From contig JAFAWZ010000251.1 in assembly GCA_019241495.1 (NCBI GenBank), forward strand, positions 1 through 12,215: DNA of 12,215 nucleotides. Direction: 5' to 3'. The DNA comes from Acidimicrobiales bacterium. GTDB taxonomy: Bacteria > Actinomycetota > Acidimicrobiia > Acidimicrobiales > Palsa-688. The number at the start of each line of letters is the position of its first letter. Position 1 is the stretch's first letter. Shown one piece after another: positions 6,741 to 12,215 of this stretch. Made by a program: the position numbers and the translations under genes. The notes beneath the pieces were generated by a model. That model was not told the DNA's origin. It did no database searches and saw only the letters and a list, made by a program, of their open reading frames with translations.

Positions 6741-8966
6741 ATGAACTATCGGTTAACCGAAAGGTGCCGCGGCGCACTCGTGAGGGCCTCCGTCCTCAGA
6801 AGCGGTCGCAAAACCGCTTCGAGGCGGGAGAGGGCGGCGGCTCGTCCGATCCGTTCGGTGCGAGCGGACGAGAGAATTGGTCAAAGACGAGCCGCCCTCT
6901 CCCTCCCGCGGGTTCTGCGACCGCTTCTCAGTGCGACCACGTTGCTGGCCGCGGTGACCTTGGGTGGAGGCGTCGCCGCCGCCCTGCCTCCCTCGGTCAA
7001 CATCTCGCTGAGCCAGTCGCCCGTCCCCCACATCGTCGGCCTGAGCGACGTGATCAGCGCGAGTGTCACCGTCGACGGCAGCCCCGCCCCGGACAACACT
7101 CAGGTGGAGTTCCACCCCGCCGGCGGCCTCGTGGCCGACCACGTCTACTCCGCTATCGCCGCGCAGCCGGGCGGAACCGGGTACTGGATCGCTTCTGCGA
7201 ACGGGGCGGTGCGCGCCTTCGGCGGAGCCCCGAGCCTGGGGAGCGCATCCGCCAGCCTGATCGATCCCATCGTGGCCATCGTCCCGACTTCGACTGGCAC
7301 CGGCTACTGGCTGGTGAGCCTCCTCGGGCACATCACCGCTTATGGCACCGCCAGCCAAGCGCTGGCCGGCAAGGCCAGCGTGACCAACGGGGTCGTCGGC
7401 GCAGCCCGGGCGGACGACGGCGGGCTGTGGCTCCTCGAGCCCGACGGCACCATCGACAAGGTCGGTGACGCCCTCCAGCAAGCGGCACAGGTCCCCGTCG
7501 ACGGCACTGCCAACGCGGTCGCGATCGTGGCCCAGCCCGGAGGGGGCGGGCTGTGGACGTTGTTCGACGACGGCGAGATCCTCCACTACGGGACCGCTCC
7601 TGCGCTCACGAGGCTGGCCGACCAGCGGGCCAGCGGCGTCTTCTACGCCGCGGCTGCGACCAACTCCGCTTCCGGGTTCTGGGCCGTTTCCGACAACGGT
7701 CAGATCTCCCAAGCCGGCGGCGTCGCGCAGATCACCACCGGCAACCTGGCCGACCCCAACCTGGTCGACGTCGGGCTGGCCGCCGTGCCCGCCGGCAACG
7801 GACTCTACGCAGTCGGTGGGGACGGTCAGGTTCTCCAGGCCGGCACTGCCGTAGTCCAGGGAGACGCCTTCACAGCGTCCACCCACAATGCGACGGCCTC
7901 CCTGGCCGTCACCGCCCTGTTCCCTGGAGACACCTCCATCGAAGCCAGCGTGACCAGCCCACTCCCGGTCACCTCCGGCCAGCTGATGCAGCACTGGTCG
8001 GCTCCCCCTGGGTACTGGTTGACTGCCTCCGACGGCGGGGTGTTCAACTTCGGGGCGACCGGCTTCTACGGCTCGGCCGGCGGTTTGCATCTCACCCAGC
8101 CCGTCGTGGGCGTGGCCCCGACCATCACGGGCCTCGGCTACTGGACGGTCGCCTCCGACGGCGGCGTCTTCTCCTATGGTGACGCCCACTTCTTCGGCTC
8201 CACCGGGGGCATGCGCCTGACCGCTCCGATCGTGGCGCTGGTGCCGACCCCGACCGGGGGCGGCTACTGGTTGGTGGCCTCCGACGGCGGGGTGTTCAGC
8301 TTCGGCGACGCCCAGTTCTTCGGCTCGACCGGGGGCATGCGCTTGAACGCCCCCATCGTGGGGATGGCGGCCGCACCGAGCGGTAACGGCTACTGGCTGG
8401 TCGCCTCCGACGGCGGGATCTTCTCCTTCGGACCCGGGGCGCGGTTCTTGGGCTCCACGGGCAGCCTGCACCTGACCAAGCCGGTGGTCGGGATGGCCCC
8501 CACCTTCGACGGGGGCGGCTACTGGCTGGTGGCCTCCGACGGCGGGATCTTCGCCTTCGGGAACGCCCCGTTCCTCGGCTCGACCGGCGGTCTCGCACTG
8601 GTCAAGCCAGTCGTGGGAATGGCCCCCACCCCCTTCGACAGCCGTGGCTACTGGCTGGTCGCCTCCGACGGCGGGATCTTCAGCTTCGGTGACGCCGTCT
8701 TCGTCGGCTCGACCGGCGGCGTGCCGCTGGTCAAGCCGGTAGTAGGCATGGCGGCCCAGCCGGGGCTGATCCTCGGGCTGGTCCTCGTCTACTCCCGAAG
8801 CACCGGGGCGGCTCAGGCTGGTCCTGGCTCCCAAGCGGCCCAGTCCGGCCAGCCGGCACAGCTGGCTCAGGCGGCCCAGCTGATGAACGGCAACCGCGCC
8901 ACGTTGCGCTTCACGGCTGGTTACCGTGTCATGCAGTGGCTCGAAAAGCAGCACGCCGCGGGCTGA
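6741..8966 (+). CDS. Secreted protein with two six-repeat propeller-type arrays
   Basis: This 741-residue protein has an unknown molecular role; I know the repeat from many Acidimicrobiia secreted proteins. The ATG follows AAGGCGGGCAG. Residues 1-81 form an unusually long, arginine-rich signal region ending in ATTLLAAVTLGGGVAAA. From 84 to about 129 an Ig-like half-domain is visible (VNISLSQSPVPHIVG, ISASVTVDGSPAP, TQVEFHPAGG). Six degenerate repeats start with GYW, GLW, GFW or GLY at 148, 188, 228, 270, 312 and 354. Residues 370-415 look like the remaining Ig strands (ATASLAVTALFPGDTSIEAS). Six near-identical repeats follow at 424, 466, 508, 550, 593 and 636 (GYWLVASDGGIFSFG). The tail is Gln/Ala-rich, then RFTAGYRVMQWLEKQHAAG. 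The 42-residue period with aromatic, SDGG and FG positions suggests beta-propeller blades. No membrane anchor or sortase signal is seen, so secretion or loose surface attachment is likely. A mobile-like element lies in codons 20-62. Confidence 0.88.
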   Translation: MNYRLTERCRGALVRASVLRSGRKTASRRERAAARPIRSVRADERIGQRRAALSLPRVLRPLLSATTLLAAVTLGGGVAAALPPSVNISLSQSPVPHIVGLSDVISASVTVDGSPAPDNTQVEFHPAGGLVADHVYSAIAAQPGGTGYWIASANGAVRAFGGAPSLGSASASLIDPIVAIVPTSTGTGYWLVSLLGHITAYGTASQALAGKASVTNGVVGAARADDGGLWLLEPDGTIDKVGDALQQAAQVPVDGTANAVAIVAQPGGGGLWTLFDDGEILHYGTAPALTRLADQRASGVFYAAAATNSASGFWAVSDNGQISQAGGVAQITTGNLADPNLVDVGLAAVPAGNGLYAVGGDGQVLQAGTAVVQGDAFTASTHNATASLAVTALFPGDTSIEASVTSPLPVTSGQLMQHWSAPPGYWLTASDGGVFNFGATGFYGSAGGLHLTQPVVGVAPTITGLGYWTVASDGGVFSYGDAHFFGSTGGMRLTAPIVALVPTPTGGGYWLVASDGGVFSFGDAQFFGSTGGMRLNAPIVGMAAAPSGNGYWLVASDGGIFSFGPGARFLGSTGSLHLTKPVVGMAPTFDGGGYWLVASDGGIFAFGNAPFLGSTGGLALVKPVVGMAPTPFDSRGYWLVASDGGIFSFGDAVFVGSTGGVPLVKPVVGMAAQPGLILGLVLVYSRSTGAAQAGPGSQAAQSGQPAQLAQAAQLMNGNRATLRFTAGYRVMQWLEKQHAAG
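6795..6931. mobile_element. 127-bp MITE-like palindromic element with 5-bp target duplication
   Basis: The element proper is 6800-6926. Its ends are exact inverted repeats (AAGCGGTCGCA and TGCGACCGCTT), and the match continues imperfectly inward for 40-47 bases on each side (left arm 6800-6846, right arm 6886-6926, both including GGGAGAGGGCGGC and CTCGTC). CTCAG stands directly outside each end (6795-6799 and 6927-6931), as a target-site duplication would. Nested hairpins are present: GAAGCGGT with ACCGCTTC inside the left arm, and CTCGTCCG (6841-6848) with CGGACGAG (6865-6872). It encodes no transposase, so it would move only with help from elsewhere. Element plus one CTCAG is 132 bp, 44 codons, and both CTCAG copies are in the same phase of the host frame. 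No second copy is seen in this window. Confidence 0.7.
7182..7844 (+). repeat. Degenerate six-fold repeat array (about 42 codons each)
   Basis: Six units of 40-42 codons begin at residues 148, 188, 228, 270, 312 and 354 of the repeat protein. Only the skeleton is kept: G-aromatic-aromatic, a hydrophobic pair, a polar-DG turn and an aromatic or Ala-Gly ending (GYWIASANGAVRAFG, GLWTLFDDGEILHYG, GFWAVSDNGQISQAG). The units are old relative to the second array, as their protein and DNA sequences have diverged strongly. Confidence 0.75.
8010..8753 (+). repeat. Homogeneous six-fold tandem repeat array (126-129 bp units)
   Basis: Six units of 42-43 codons begin at residues 424, 466, 508, 550, 593 and 636. 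They share GYWLVASDGG[IV]FSFG, then a variable triplet and F.GSTGG, a short variable stretch, and PVVGMAPTP. The DNA is also very alike, for example GGCTACTGGCTGGT and GCCTCCGACGGCGGG recur almost unchanged. Such similarity points to recent duplication or ongoing gene conversion within the array. Confidence 0.85.
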
Positions 8967-8971
8967 CATCT

Positions 8972-9637
8972 GTGAGGGGCCCCGGGACCTGGTTGGGTCC
9001 CGGGGCCTCATCCAATTCTGGGGCCGGTTCGTCGAGAGCGGGTCCGTTTGGGTCCCTTGGTCACCTGTCTCGACGGTTCTTCGGGTCGCTGGACCCGAGA
9101 GGCCCCTCCGCCGCCGACGAGGCATGGGCCCTCCAGTGGCTTCTCCCGGGCGAGCAGGCGCTGTGGCGTCGCATGCCCGGACCCGATCGCCGCCACGCGG
9201 CCGGGGTGGCCCGGGGTGCGGCAGCGCTCCTCGGCTTCGATCCGGACCTCGAGGGGACCCATACATCGTGCGCAGACGGCAGCCGCCCTCCCCGGGCGGT
9301 CATGGCCAGTGCTCTGCTCCACGACGTGGGCAAGGTGGAATCAGGGCTGGGAACCTTCTCCCGCGTTGCGGTCACTGCGGCCGCGTTGGTGATGGGAAGG
9401 GAGCGGCTGGTCGCCCGCCGGTCGGGGAACGGTCGCCCGAGCGGGACGCGGGCGCCCGGTTGGCGGACCCGGTACCGCGACTACCTGGTGCACGACCGCA
9501 TCGGGGCCCGACTGCTCCGCGAGGCGGGCAGCGACGAGATGACCGTGGCGTGGGCGGCTGAGCATCACCTGGCGCCGTCTCGCTGGACGGTGGCTCATGG
9601 CGTGGCGGCCGCCCTCAAGGCGGCCGACGGCGACTGA
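8972..9637 (+). CDS. HD-domain protein (putative phosphohydrolase)
   Basis: A cytosolic HD-superfamily protein of unknown substrate; such domains hydrolyse phosphate esters using metal ions. From the GTG at 8972 it has 221 residues. The metal-binding pattern is complete: H75 (RRHAAGVAR), H117-D118 (ALLHDVGKVESGLG), H198/H199 (AEHHLAP) and D219 (KAADGD). Recognisable family sequence seems to begin at HLSRRFFGSL, about residue 31 of this model, and continues through ADEAWALQWLLPGEQALWRRM. The start is therefore uncertain. ATG 8936 overlaps the previous gene, GTG 8972 and TTG 8993 sit at or inside the terminator hairpin, and the only start-like codon next to the conserved part is CTG at 9065. 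No good ribosome site precedes any of them. There is no signal peptide or membrane span. The gene is followed by a repeat-rich gap. Confidence 0.75.
   Translation: MRGPGTWLGPGASSNSGAGSSRAGPFGSLGHLSRRFFGSLDPRGPSAADEAWALQWLLPGEQALWRRMPGPDRRHAAGVARGAAALLGFDPDLEGTHTSCADGSRPPRAVMASALLHDVGKVESGLGTFSRVAVTAAALVMGRERLVARRSGNGRPSGTRAPGWRTRYRDYLVHDRIGARLLREAGSDEMTVAWAAEHHLAPSRWTVAHGVAAALKAADGD
8974..9009 (+). terminator. Strong GC-rich hairpin after the repeat-protein gene
   Basis: GAGGGGCCCCGGGACC pairs with GGGTCCCGGGGCCTC across a short TGGTT loop, eight bases after the stop at 8966. It is followed by ATCCAATTCTGG, so there is no T-tract, as is common in high-GC actinobacteria. It probably ends transcription of the repeat gene. 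It also lies across the most upstream in-frame start region of the HD-domain gene. Confidence 0.65.
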
Positions 9638-9682
9638 CGGTTCGCTGCGAGCGGCGGGGCCGGGCGACGGCGGCTCCCCAAG

Positions 9683-9729
9683 CTTTGTGACGCGAAAACC
9701 GCATTATTTACGGTCTTCGCGTCACAAAG
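9683..9729. repeat. 47-bp palindromic element (19-bp arms)
   Basis: The left arm CTTTGTGACGCGAAAACCG (9683-9701) and right arm CGGTCTTCGCGTCACAAAG (9711-9729) are inverted copies with one mismatch, around the AT-rich loop CATTATTTA. It sits 45 bp after the HD-domain gene, so it could end transcription, though no T-tract follows. Its form is that of a dispersed palindromic repeat. Confidence 0.7.
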
Positions 9730-9750
9730 AGGCGAACGCGTCACAAAGAG
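9718..9750 (+). repeat. Direct repeat of the palindrome's right end
   Basis: CGCGTCACAAAGAG occurs at 9718-9731, inside the right arm of the palindrome, and again at 9737-9750, 19 bp later. The second copy lacks a partner arm and may be the remnant of a second, partial element. The rest of the 246-bp gap shows only the promoter candidate before the cyclophilin gene. Confidence 0.6.
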
Positions 9751-9844
9751 CGGCACCGCGACGCCTGATGTACATCGAAATGAACCCCGCAACCGTGAAT
9801 GCCCCAACATGAAAACATGAACTACGGATGAACGCCCGTACCCG

Positions 9845-9875
9845 TTCACAGGGTCGCGATGCCGGCGGCTACCTT
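9845..9875 (+). promoter_or_regulatory. Possible promoter for a leaderless cyclophilin transcript
   Basis: TTCACA (9845-9850) and TACCTT (9870-9875) are 19 bp apart; the second fits the TANNNT -10 pattern of actinobacteria. Only eight bases separate it from the GTG at 9884, and there is no Shine-Dalgarno, so transcription may start at the start codon itself. The spacing is longer than ideal, so this is tentative. Confidence 0.4.
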
Positions 9876-9883
9876 GTTCGCCC

Positions 9884-10774
9884 GTGCCCTCCGACAAACG
9901 CGCCCGCCAACGGGCCGGACGCCAGGCCCGCGTGGCTGAGCTGCAGCGCGCTCAACGGCGCCGCCGCCGCAACACCCGCACCATCCCCATCGTGGTAGTC
10001 GTGGTCCTCGTGGCCCTCGGGCTCGCCCTGGCCACCGGCCTCTCCGGGGGTGGCGGTAAGAAGAAGGTATCCACGAGCACCCCGACTACCCCCACCGCCG
10101 GGCTGGTCGCACATAGCGCGCCAGCCGTGAGTGCATCGTGCGACACGCCCGCCGGAGGCGCGGTGGGGCCGGGAGCAACTCCTGCCTCGGGCCAAGCCGT
10201 TTCCGTCGTCCCCGCACCGGCCCACGTCCCCTTCCCGAAGCTGGATGGCTCGTCACCGCGCTACACCAAGTTCTCGTCGGCGCCCCCATTCTGCATCGAC
10301 ACGACCAAGACCTACACAGCCACGGTCAAGACCGACGCCGGGAACTTCACGATCCAGCTGCTAACCAAGGACGCGCCCGTCACGGTCAACAACTTCGTCT
10401 TCCTCGCGGGATACCACTTTTACGACGGCATAGTGTTCCACCGAGTCATACCCGGGTTCATGGACCAAGTCGGCGACCCGACCGCAACGGGTAGCAGCGG
10501 ACCGGGCTACCAGTTCGCTGATGAACTGCCCTCCAGTAAGGACGCCTACAGCACCGGCGCGGTAGCCATGGCCAATAGCGGCCCCAACACCAACGGCAGC
10601 CAATTCTTCATCGTCGTGCCCGGTGGGGGTTCGGGCCTGTCTCCGAGCTACAGCGTGTTTGGCCAACTCACCCAGGGATCGAACGTCGTAGAGCAGATCA
10701 ACTCCGACGGCTCGCAAGCGGGCACCCCGAACAAGTACCACAAGATCCTGAGCATCACGATCGCCGAGTCCTGA
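9884..10774 (+). CDS. Membrane-anchored cyclophilin-type peptidyl-prolyl isomerase
   Basis: This isomerase speeds cis-trans change at proline bonds and acts on the outer face of the membrane. The 296-residue protein has a very basic start (RARQRAGRQAR to QRRRRRN), one membrane span at 34-52 with no clear cleavage site, then a Thr/Pro/Ala-rich linker. The cyclophilin domain runs from about 143 to the end: FHRVIPGFMDQ with catalytic Arg187 and Gln195, and VAMANSGPNTNGSQFF at 227-242. Where human cyclophilin A has Trp121 and His126 this has Gly/Leu and Tyr, as is common in bacterial forms. Two cysteines (86 and 137) precede the domain and could pair outside the cell. A strip just before the domain (DGSSPRYTKF, PPFCID) is shared with the next gene, showing that the two are tandem copies. 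It starts at GTG, apparently without a leader. Confidence 0.9.
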   Translation: MPSDKRARQRAGRQARVAELQRAQRRRRRNTRTIPIVVVVVLVALGLALATGLSGGGGKKKVSTSTPTTPTAGLVAHSAPAVSASCDTPAGGAVGPGATPASGQAVSVVPAPAHVPFPKLDGSSPRYTKFSSAPPFCIDTTKTYTATVKTDAGNFTIQLLTKDAPVTVNNFVFLAGYHFYDGIVFHRVIPGFMDQVGDPTATGSSGPGYQFADELPSSKDAYSTGAVAMANSGPNTNGSQFFIVVPGGGSGLSPSYSVFGQLTQGSNVVEQINSDGSQAGTPNKYHKILSITIAES

Positions 10775-10786
10775 CCCCCACATCCC

Positions 10787-10793
10787 GGAGGAG
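10787..10793 (+). promoter_or_regulatory. Strong Shine-Dalgarno of the second cyclophilin gene
   Basis: GGAGGAG ends four bases before the ATG at 10798, the clearest ribosome site in the window. It contrasts with the apparently leaderless first cyclophilin gene and suggests that the second is read from the same transcript with its own efficient initiation. Confidence 0.8.
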
Positions 10794-10797
10794 ACGC

Positions 10798-11352
10798 ATG
10801 CCCACCCCCTGCCCCAACCCAGACGGGTCCAGCCCCAAACAACAGAAGTTCGACGGTCCCCCGCCGATGTGCATCGACCCCGAGAAGCGCTATACAGCCG
10901 AGATGGTCACCTCCAAGGGGACGATGCGCATCGCCTTGGACCCGGTCGGCGCTCCCCAAACGGTCAACAACTTCGTCTTCCTCGCCCGCTACCACTATTA
11001 CGAGGGGATCTTCTTCCACCGGGTCATCCCTGGATTCGTCCTGCAGGGCGGCGATCCGACGGGGACCGGAACGGGAGGCCCCGGCTACCGTTTCGCTGAC
11101 GAGCTGCCCAAACCGGGCCGCTACGAGCTGGGCTCGCTGGCCATGGCGAACGCCGGCCCCGACACCAACGGGAGCCAGTTCTTCGTCATCAGCGGCCCCG
11201 ACGGCGTCCGCCTGCCCCCCCAGTACTCGCTGTTCGGCAAGGTGGTCAGCGGCCTCGATGTTGTCTCCGCCATCGACGACATCGGCACCCGTCAGGGCAC
11301 TCCGAGCGAGCGGGTGACCATCGAGTCGGTCACGATCACTGAAGCCGACTAG
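10798..11352 (+). CDS. Cytosolic cyclophilin-type peptidyl-prolyl isomerase
   Basis: This 184-residue isomerase lacks any signal or membrane span and should act in the cytoplasm. The domain starts near residue 31; FHRVIPGFVLQGGDP carries catalytic Arg75 and Gln83, and LAMANAGPDTNGSQFF lies at 114-129, with Tyr143 at the usual His position. Its first 30 residues (CPNPDGSSPKQQKF, PPMCID) match the strip before the domain of the preceding gene, which marks a tandem duplication in which this copy has no anchor. It follows that gene by 23 bp, so the two form an operon. The stop TAG at 11350-11352 lies inside the convergent esterase gene. Confidence 0.92.
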   Translation: MPTPCPNPDGSSPKQQKFDGPPPMCIDPEKRYTAEMVTSKGTMRIALDPVGAPQTVNNFVFLARYHYYEGIFFHRVIPGFVLQGGDPTGTGTGGPGYRFADELPKPGRYELGSLAMANAGPDTNGSQFFVISGPDGVRLPPQYSLFGKVVSGLDVVSAIDDIGTRQGTPSERVTIESVTITEAD

Positions 11353-12215
11353 CCAGGTAGGCCAGCGACAAGGGATAGCGCCAGCTGGTTCCCCCGTGGC
11401 GGCCCTCGAACAACTCGAAGTGAACGTCGCCCACCCCGGCCGCCCCCAGGGCATCCCGGATGGCCTCAGCGCCCAGGTCCAAGTACCACTCGTCGCTGGT
11501 CCCGCCGTCCACCCACACAGCTCGCAAGCCCTGTAGGGCGCCGGCATAGCGGGGGATCATCCTGACCGGGTCCCACGCCAGCCAGCGCTGCCACACTTCG
11601 TCGATCAGCCGGCCGGTCCGAGGGTCAAAGGGCAAGATCGGCGTGCCGTCATCTGCCGCGGAGAAGCACGCCGTCACCCCGAGCACCATGAGTGCCGTCA
11701 TGTCGTCGGGGCGGGTCAACGGCGTTCTCGCCTTGAAGTCCTCCCACCAGGCCAGGATCGAGCCGTCGTAGCTGCGCAGGACGCGGGCCGTCTTGGCGAA
11801 CTCGGGGATGTAGAGGGCTTCGTAGGACGCGTCGCCGGCGTGGCAGGCCAGACCCCCGAACAGGTCCGGCCTGAGCATCGGGGTGATCAACGCGCCGAAC
11901 CCCCCGCTCGAGTGACCCTGGAGACCCCGGTGGGCCGCCCCGGCGAGGGTCCGGTATCGAGCATCTACGAACTGGACGATCTCATCGCACAGGTACGTGT
12001 GGTACCGACCGGTTCCGGGTGAGTCCACGAATTGCGAGCCGCCGTAGGCCGTCCAGGCATCCACGTACACGACTATGCAAGGGGGAGTCCCGCCCCGGGC
12101 GAACAGGTCGTCGACCATCTCCGGGTAGGGAACGCGGAATGCCTCTCGGTTGGACCACTTGTTGATGAACCCGCTGTAGCCCTGCAGGACGTACACGGCC
12201 GGGTACCTCCGCTCC
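11336..12215 (-). CDS. Esterase (alpha/beta hydrolase, PF00756-like), 5' end missing
   Basis: This is a serine hydrolase of the esterase family (relatives of esterase D, enterochelin esterase and mycolyltransferase). The open frame continues off the right edge: residues ERRYPA precede the GTG at 12196, and RRYPAVYVLQGYSG is the usual early strand of the family, so that GTG is not the start. Counting from it, 286 residues are seen. The nucleophile is Ser96 in GHSSGGFGA, the acid probably Asp235 in GGTSDEWYLD, and the base His267 in EGRHGGTSWRYP. PRYAGALQGL and the WVDGG strand lead to the acid residue. Substrate and location cannot be told because the N-terminus, with any signal peptide, is outside the window. 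It ends convergently with the second cyclophilin gene, overlapping by 17 bp. Confidence 0.85.
   Translation of the reverse strand, partial: ERRYPAVYVLQGYSGFINKWSNREAFRVPYPEMVDDLFARGGTPPCIVVYVDAWTAYGGSQFVDSPGTGRYHTYLCDEIVQFVDARYRTLAGAAHRGLQGHSSGGFGALITPMLRPDLFGGLACHAGDASYEALYIPEFAKTARVLRSYDGSILAWWEDFKARTPLTRPDDMTALMVLGVTACFSAADDGTPILPFDPRTGRLIDEVWQRWLAWDPVRMIPRYAGALQGLRAVWVDGGTSDEWYLDLGAEAIRDALGAAGVGDVHFELFEGRHGGTSWRYPLSLAYLASRLQ

Noticed and set aside
7182..8753. The regular repeats as a CRISPR array
   Set aside because: The repeats are 120-129 bp, translate as one continuous protein and have no spacer pattern.
6753..9266. An 837-codon open frame on the minus strand opposite the repeat-protein gene
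   Set aside because: It mirrors the repeats of the plus-strand gene, is rich in Gly, Arg and Pro with no recognisable domain, and runs through the next gene's 5' region. It is an antisense shadow caused by high GC.
9595..9897. A 100-codon minus-strand open frame through the palindromic repeat
   Set aside because: It is made largely of repeat sequence, lacks a ribosome site and overlaps the promoter region of the cyclophilin gene. It is likely a spurious repeat-encoded frame.

Overview
The window is GC-rich and its gene families point to an actinobacterium, most likely class Acidimicrobiia. The grounds are GTG starts, a short wall protein with a class E-type LAxTG sorting signal, a DUF4012 membrane protein, an aspartokinase with an internal beta-subunit start as in Corynebacterium, and a secreted protein built from GYWLVASDGGIFSFG-type repeats, which I know mainly from Acidimicrobiia and relatives. 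The lineage is inference; no rRNA or tRNA is visible.

Layout from left to right. Positions 1-421 (+) hold the 3' end of an L,D-transpeptidase (YkuD) gene. It converges on and overlaps by 14 bp a minus-strand block read right to left from about 6.67 kb: lysC (5384-6601), asd (4365-5387, ATGA overlap with lysC), a 756-residue DUF4012 membrane protein (2000-4270), a 108-residue LAFTG wall-anchored protein (1543-1869) and a menC/NSAR-type enolase-superfamily gene (408-1526). lysC and asd are the first two steps of the aspartate pathway leading to diaminopimelate, lysine, threonine and methionine. Diaminopimelate feeds peptidoglycan, so the left half has a loose cell-envelope theme.

At 6656-6703 two sigma70-like promoters face away from each other and share their -10 bases. 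One serves lysC. The other serves a 741-residue secreted protein (6741-8966) with two sets of six 42-residue propeller-type repeats; the first set appears to sit inside an Ig-like domain. A strong GC hairpin follows it, then an HD-domain protein (8972-9637), a repeat-rich gap (9638-9883), and two tandem cyclophilin-type prolyl isomerases, the first membrane-anchored (9884-10774) and the second cytosolic (10798-11352). The second overlaps by 17 bp the convergent 3' end of an esterase gene that runs off the right edge (11336-12215).

The most striking observation is a 127-bp MITE-like palindromic element (6800-6926) flanked by 5-bp direct repeats (CTCAG). It lies inside the signal-peptide coding region of the repeat protein. 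Element plus one repeat is 132 bp, exactly 44 codons, so it adds an arginine-rich 44-residue segment without breaking the frame. Removing it on paper rebuilds an ordinary signal peptide.
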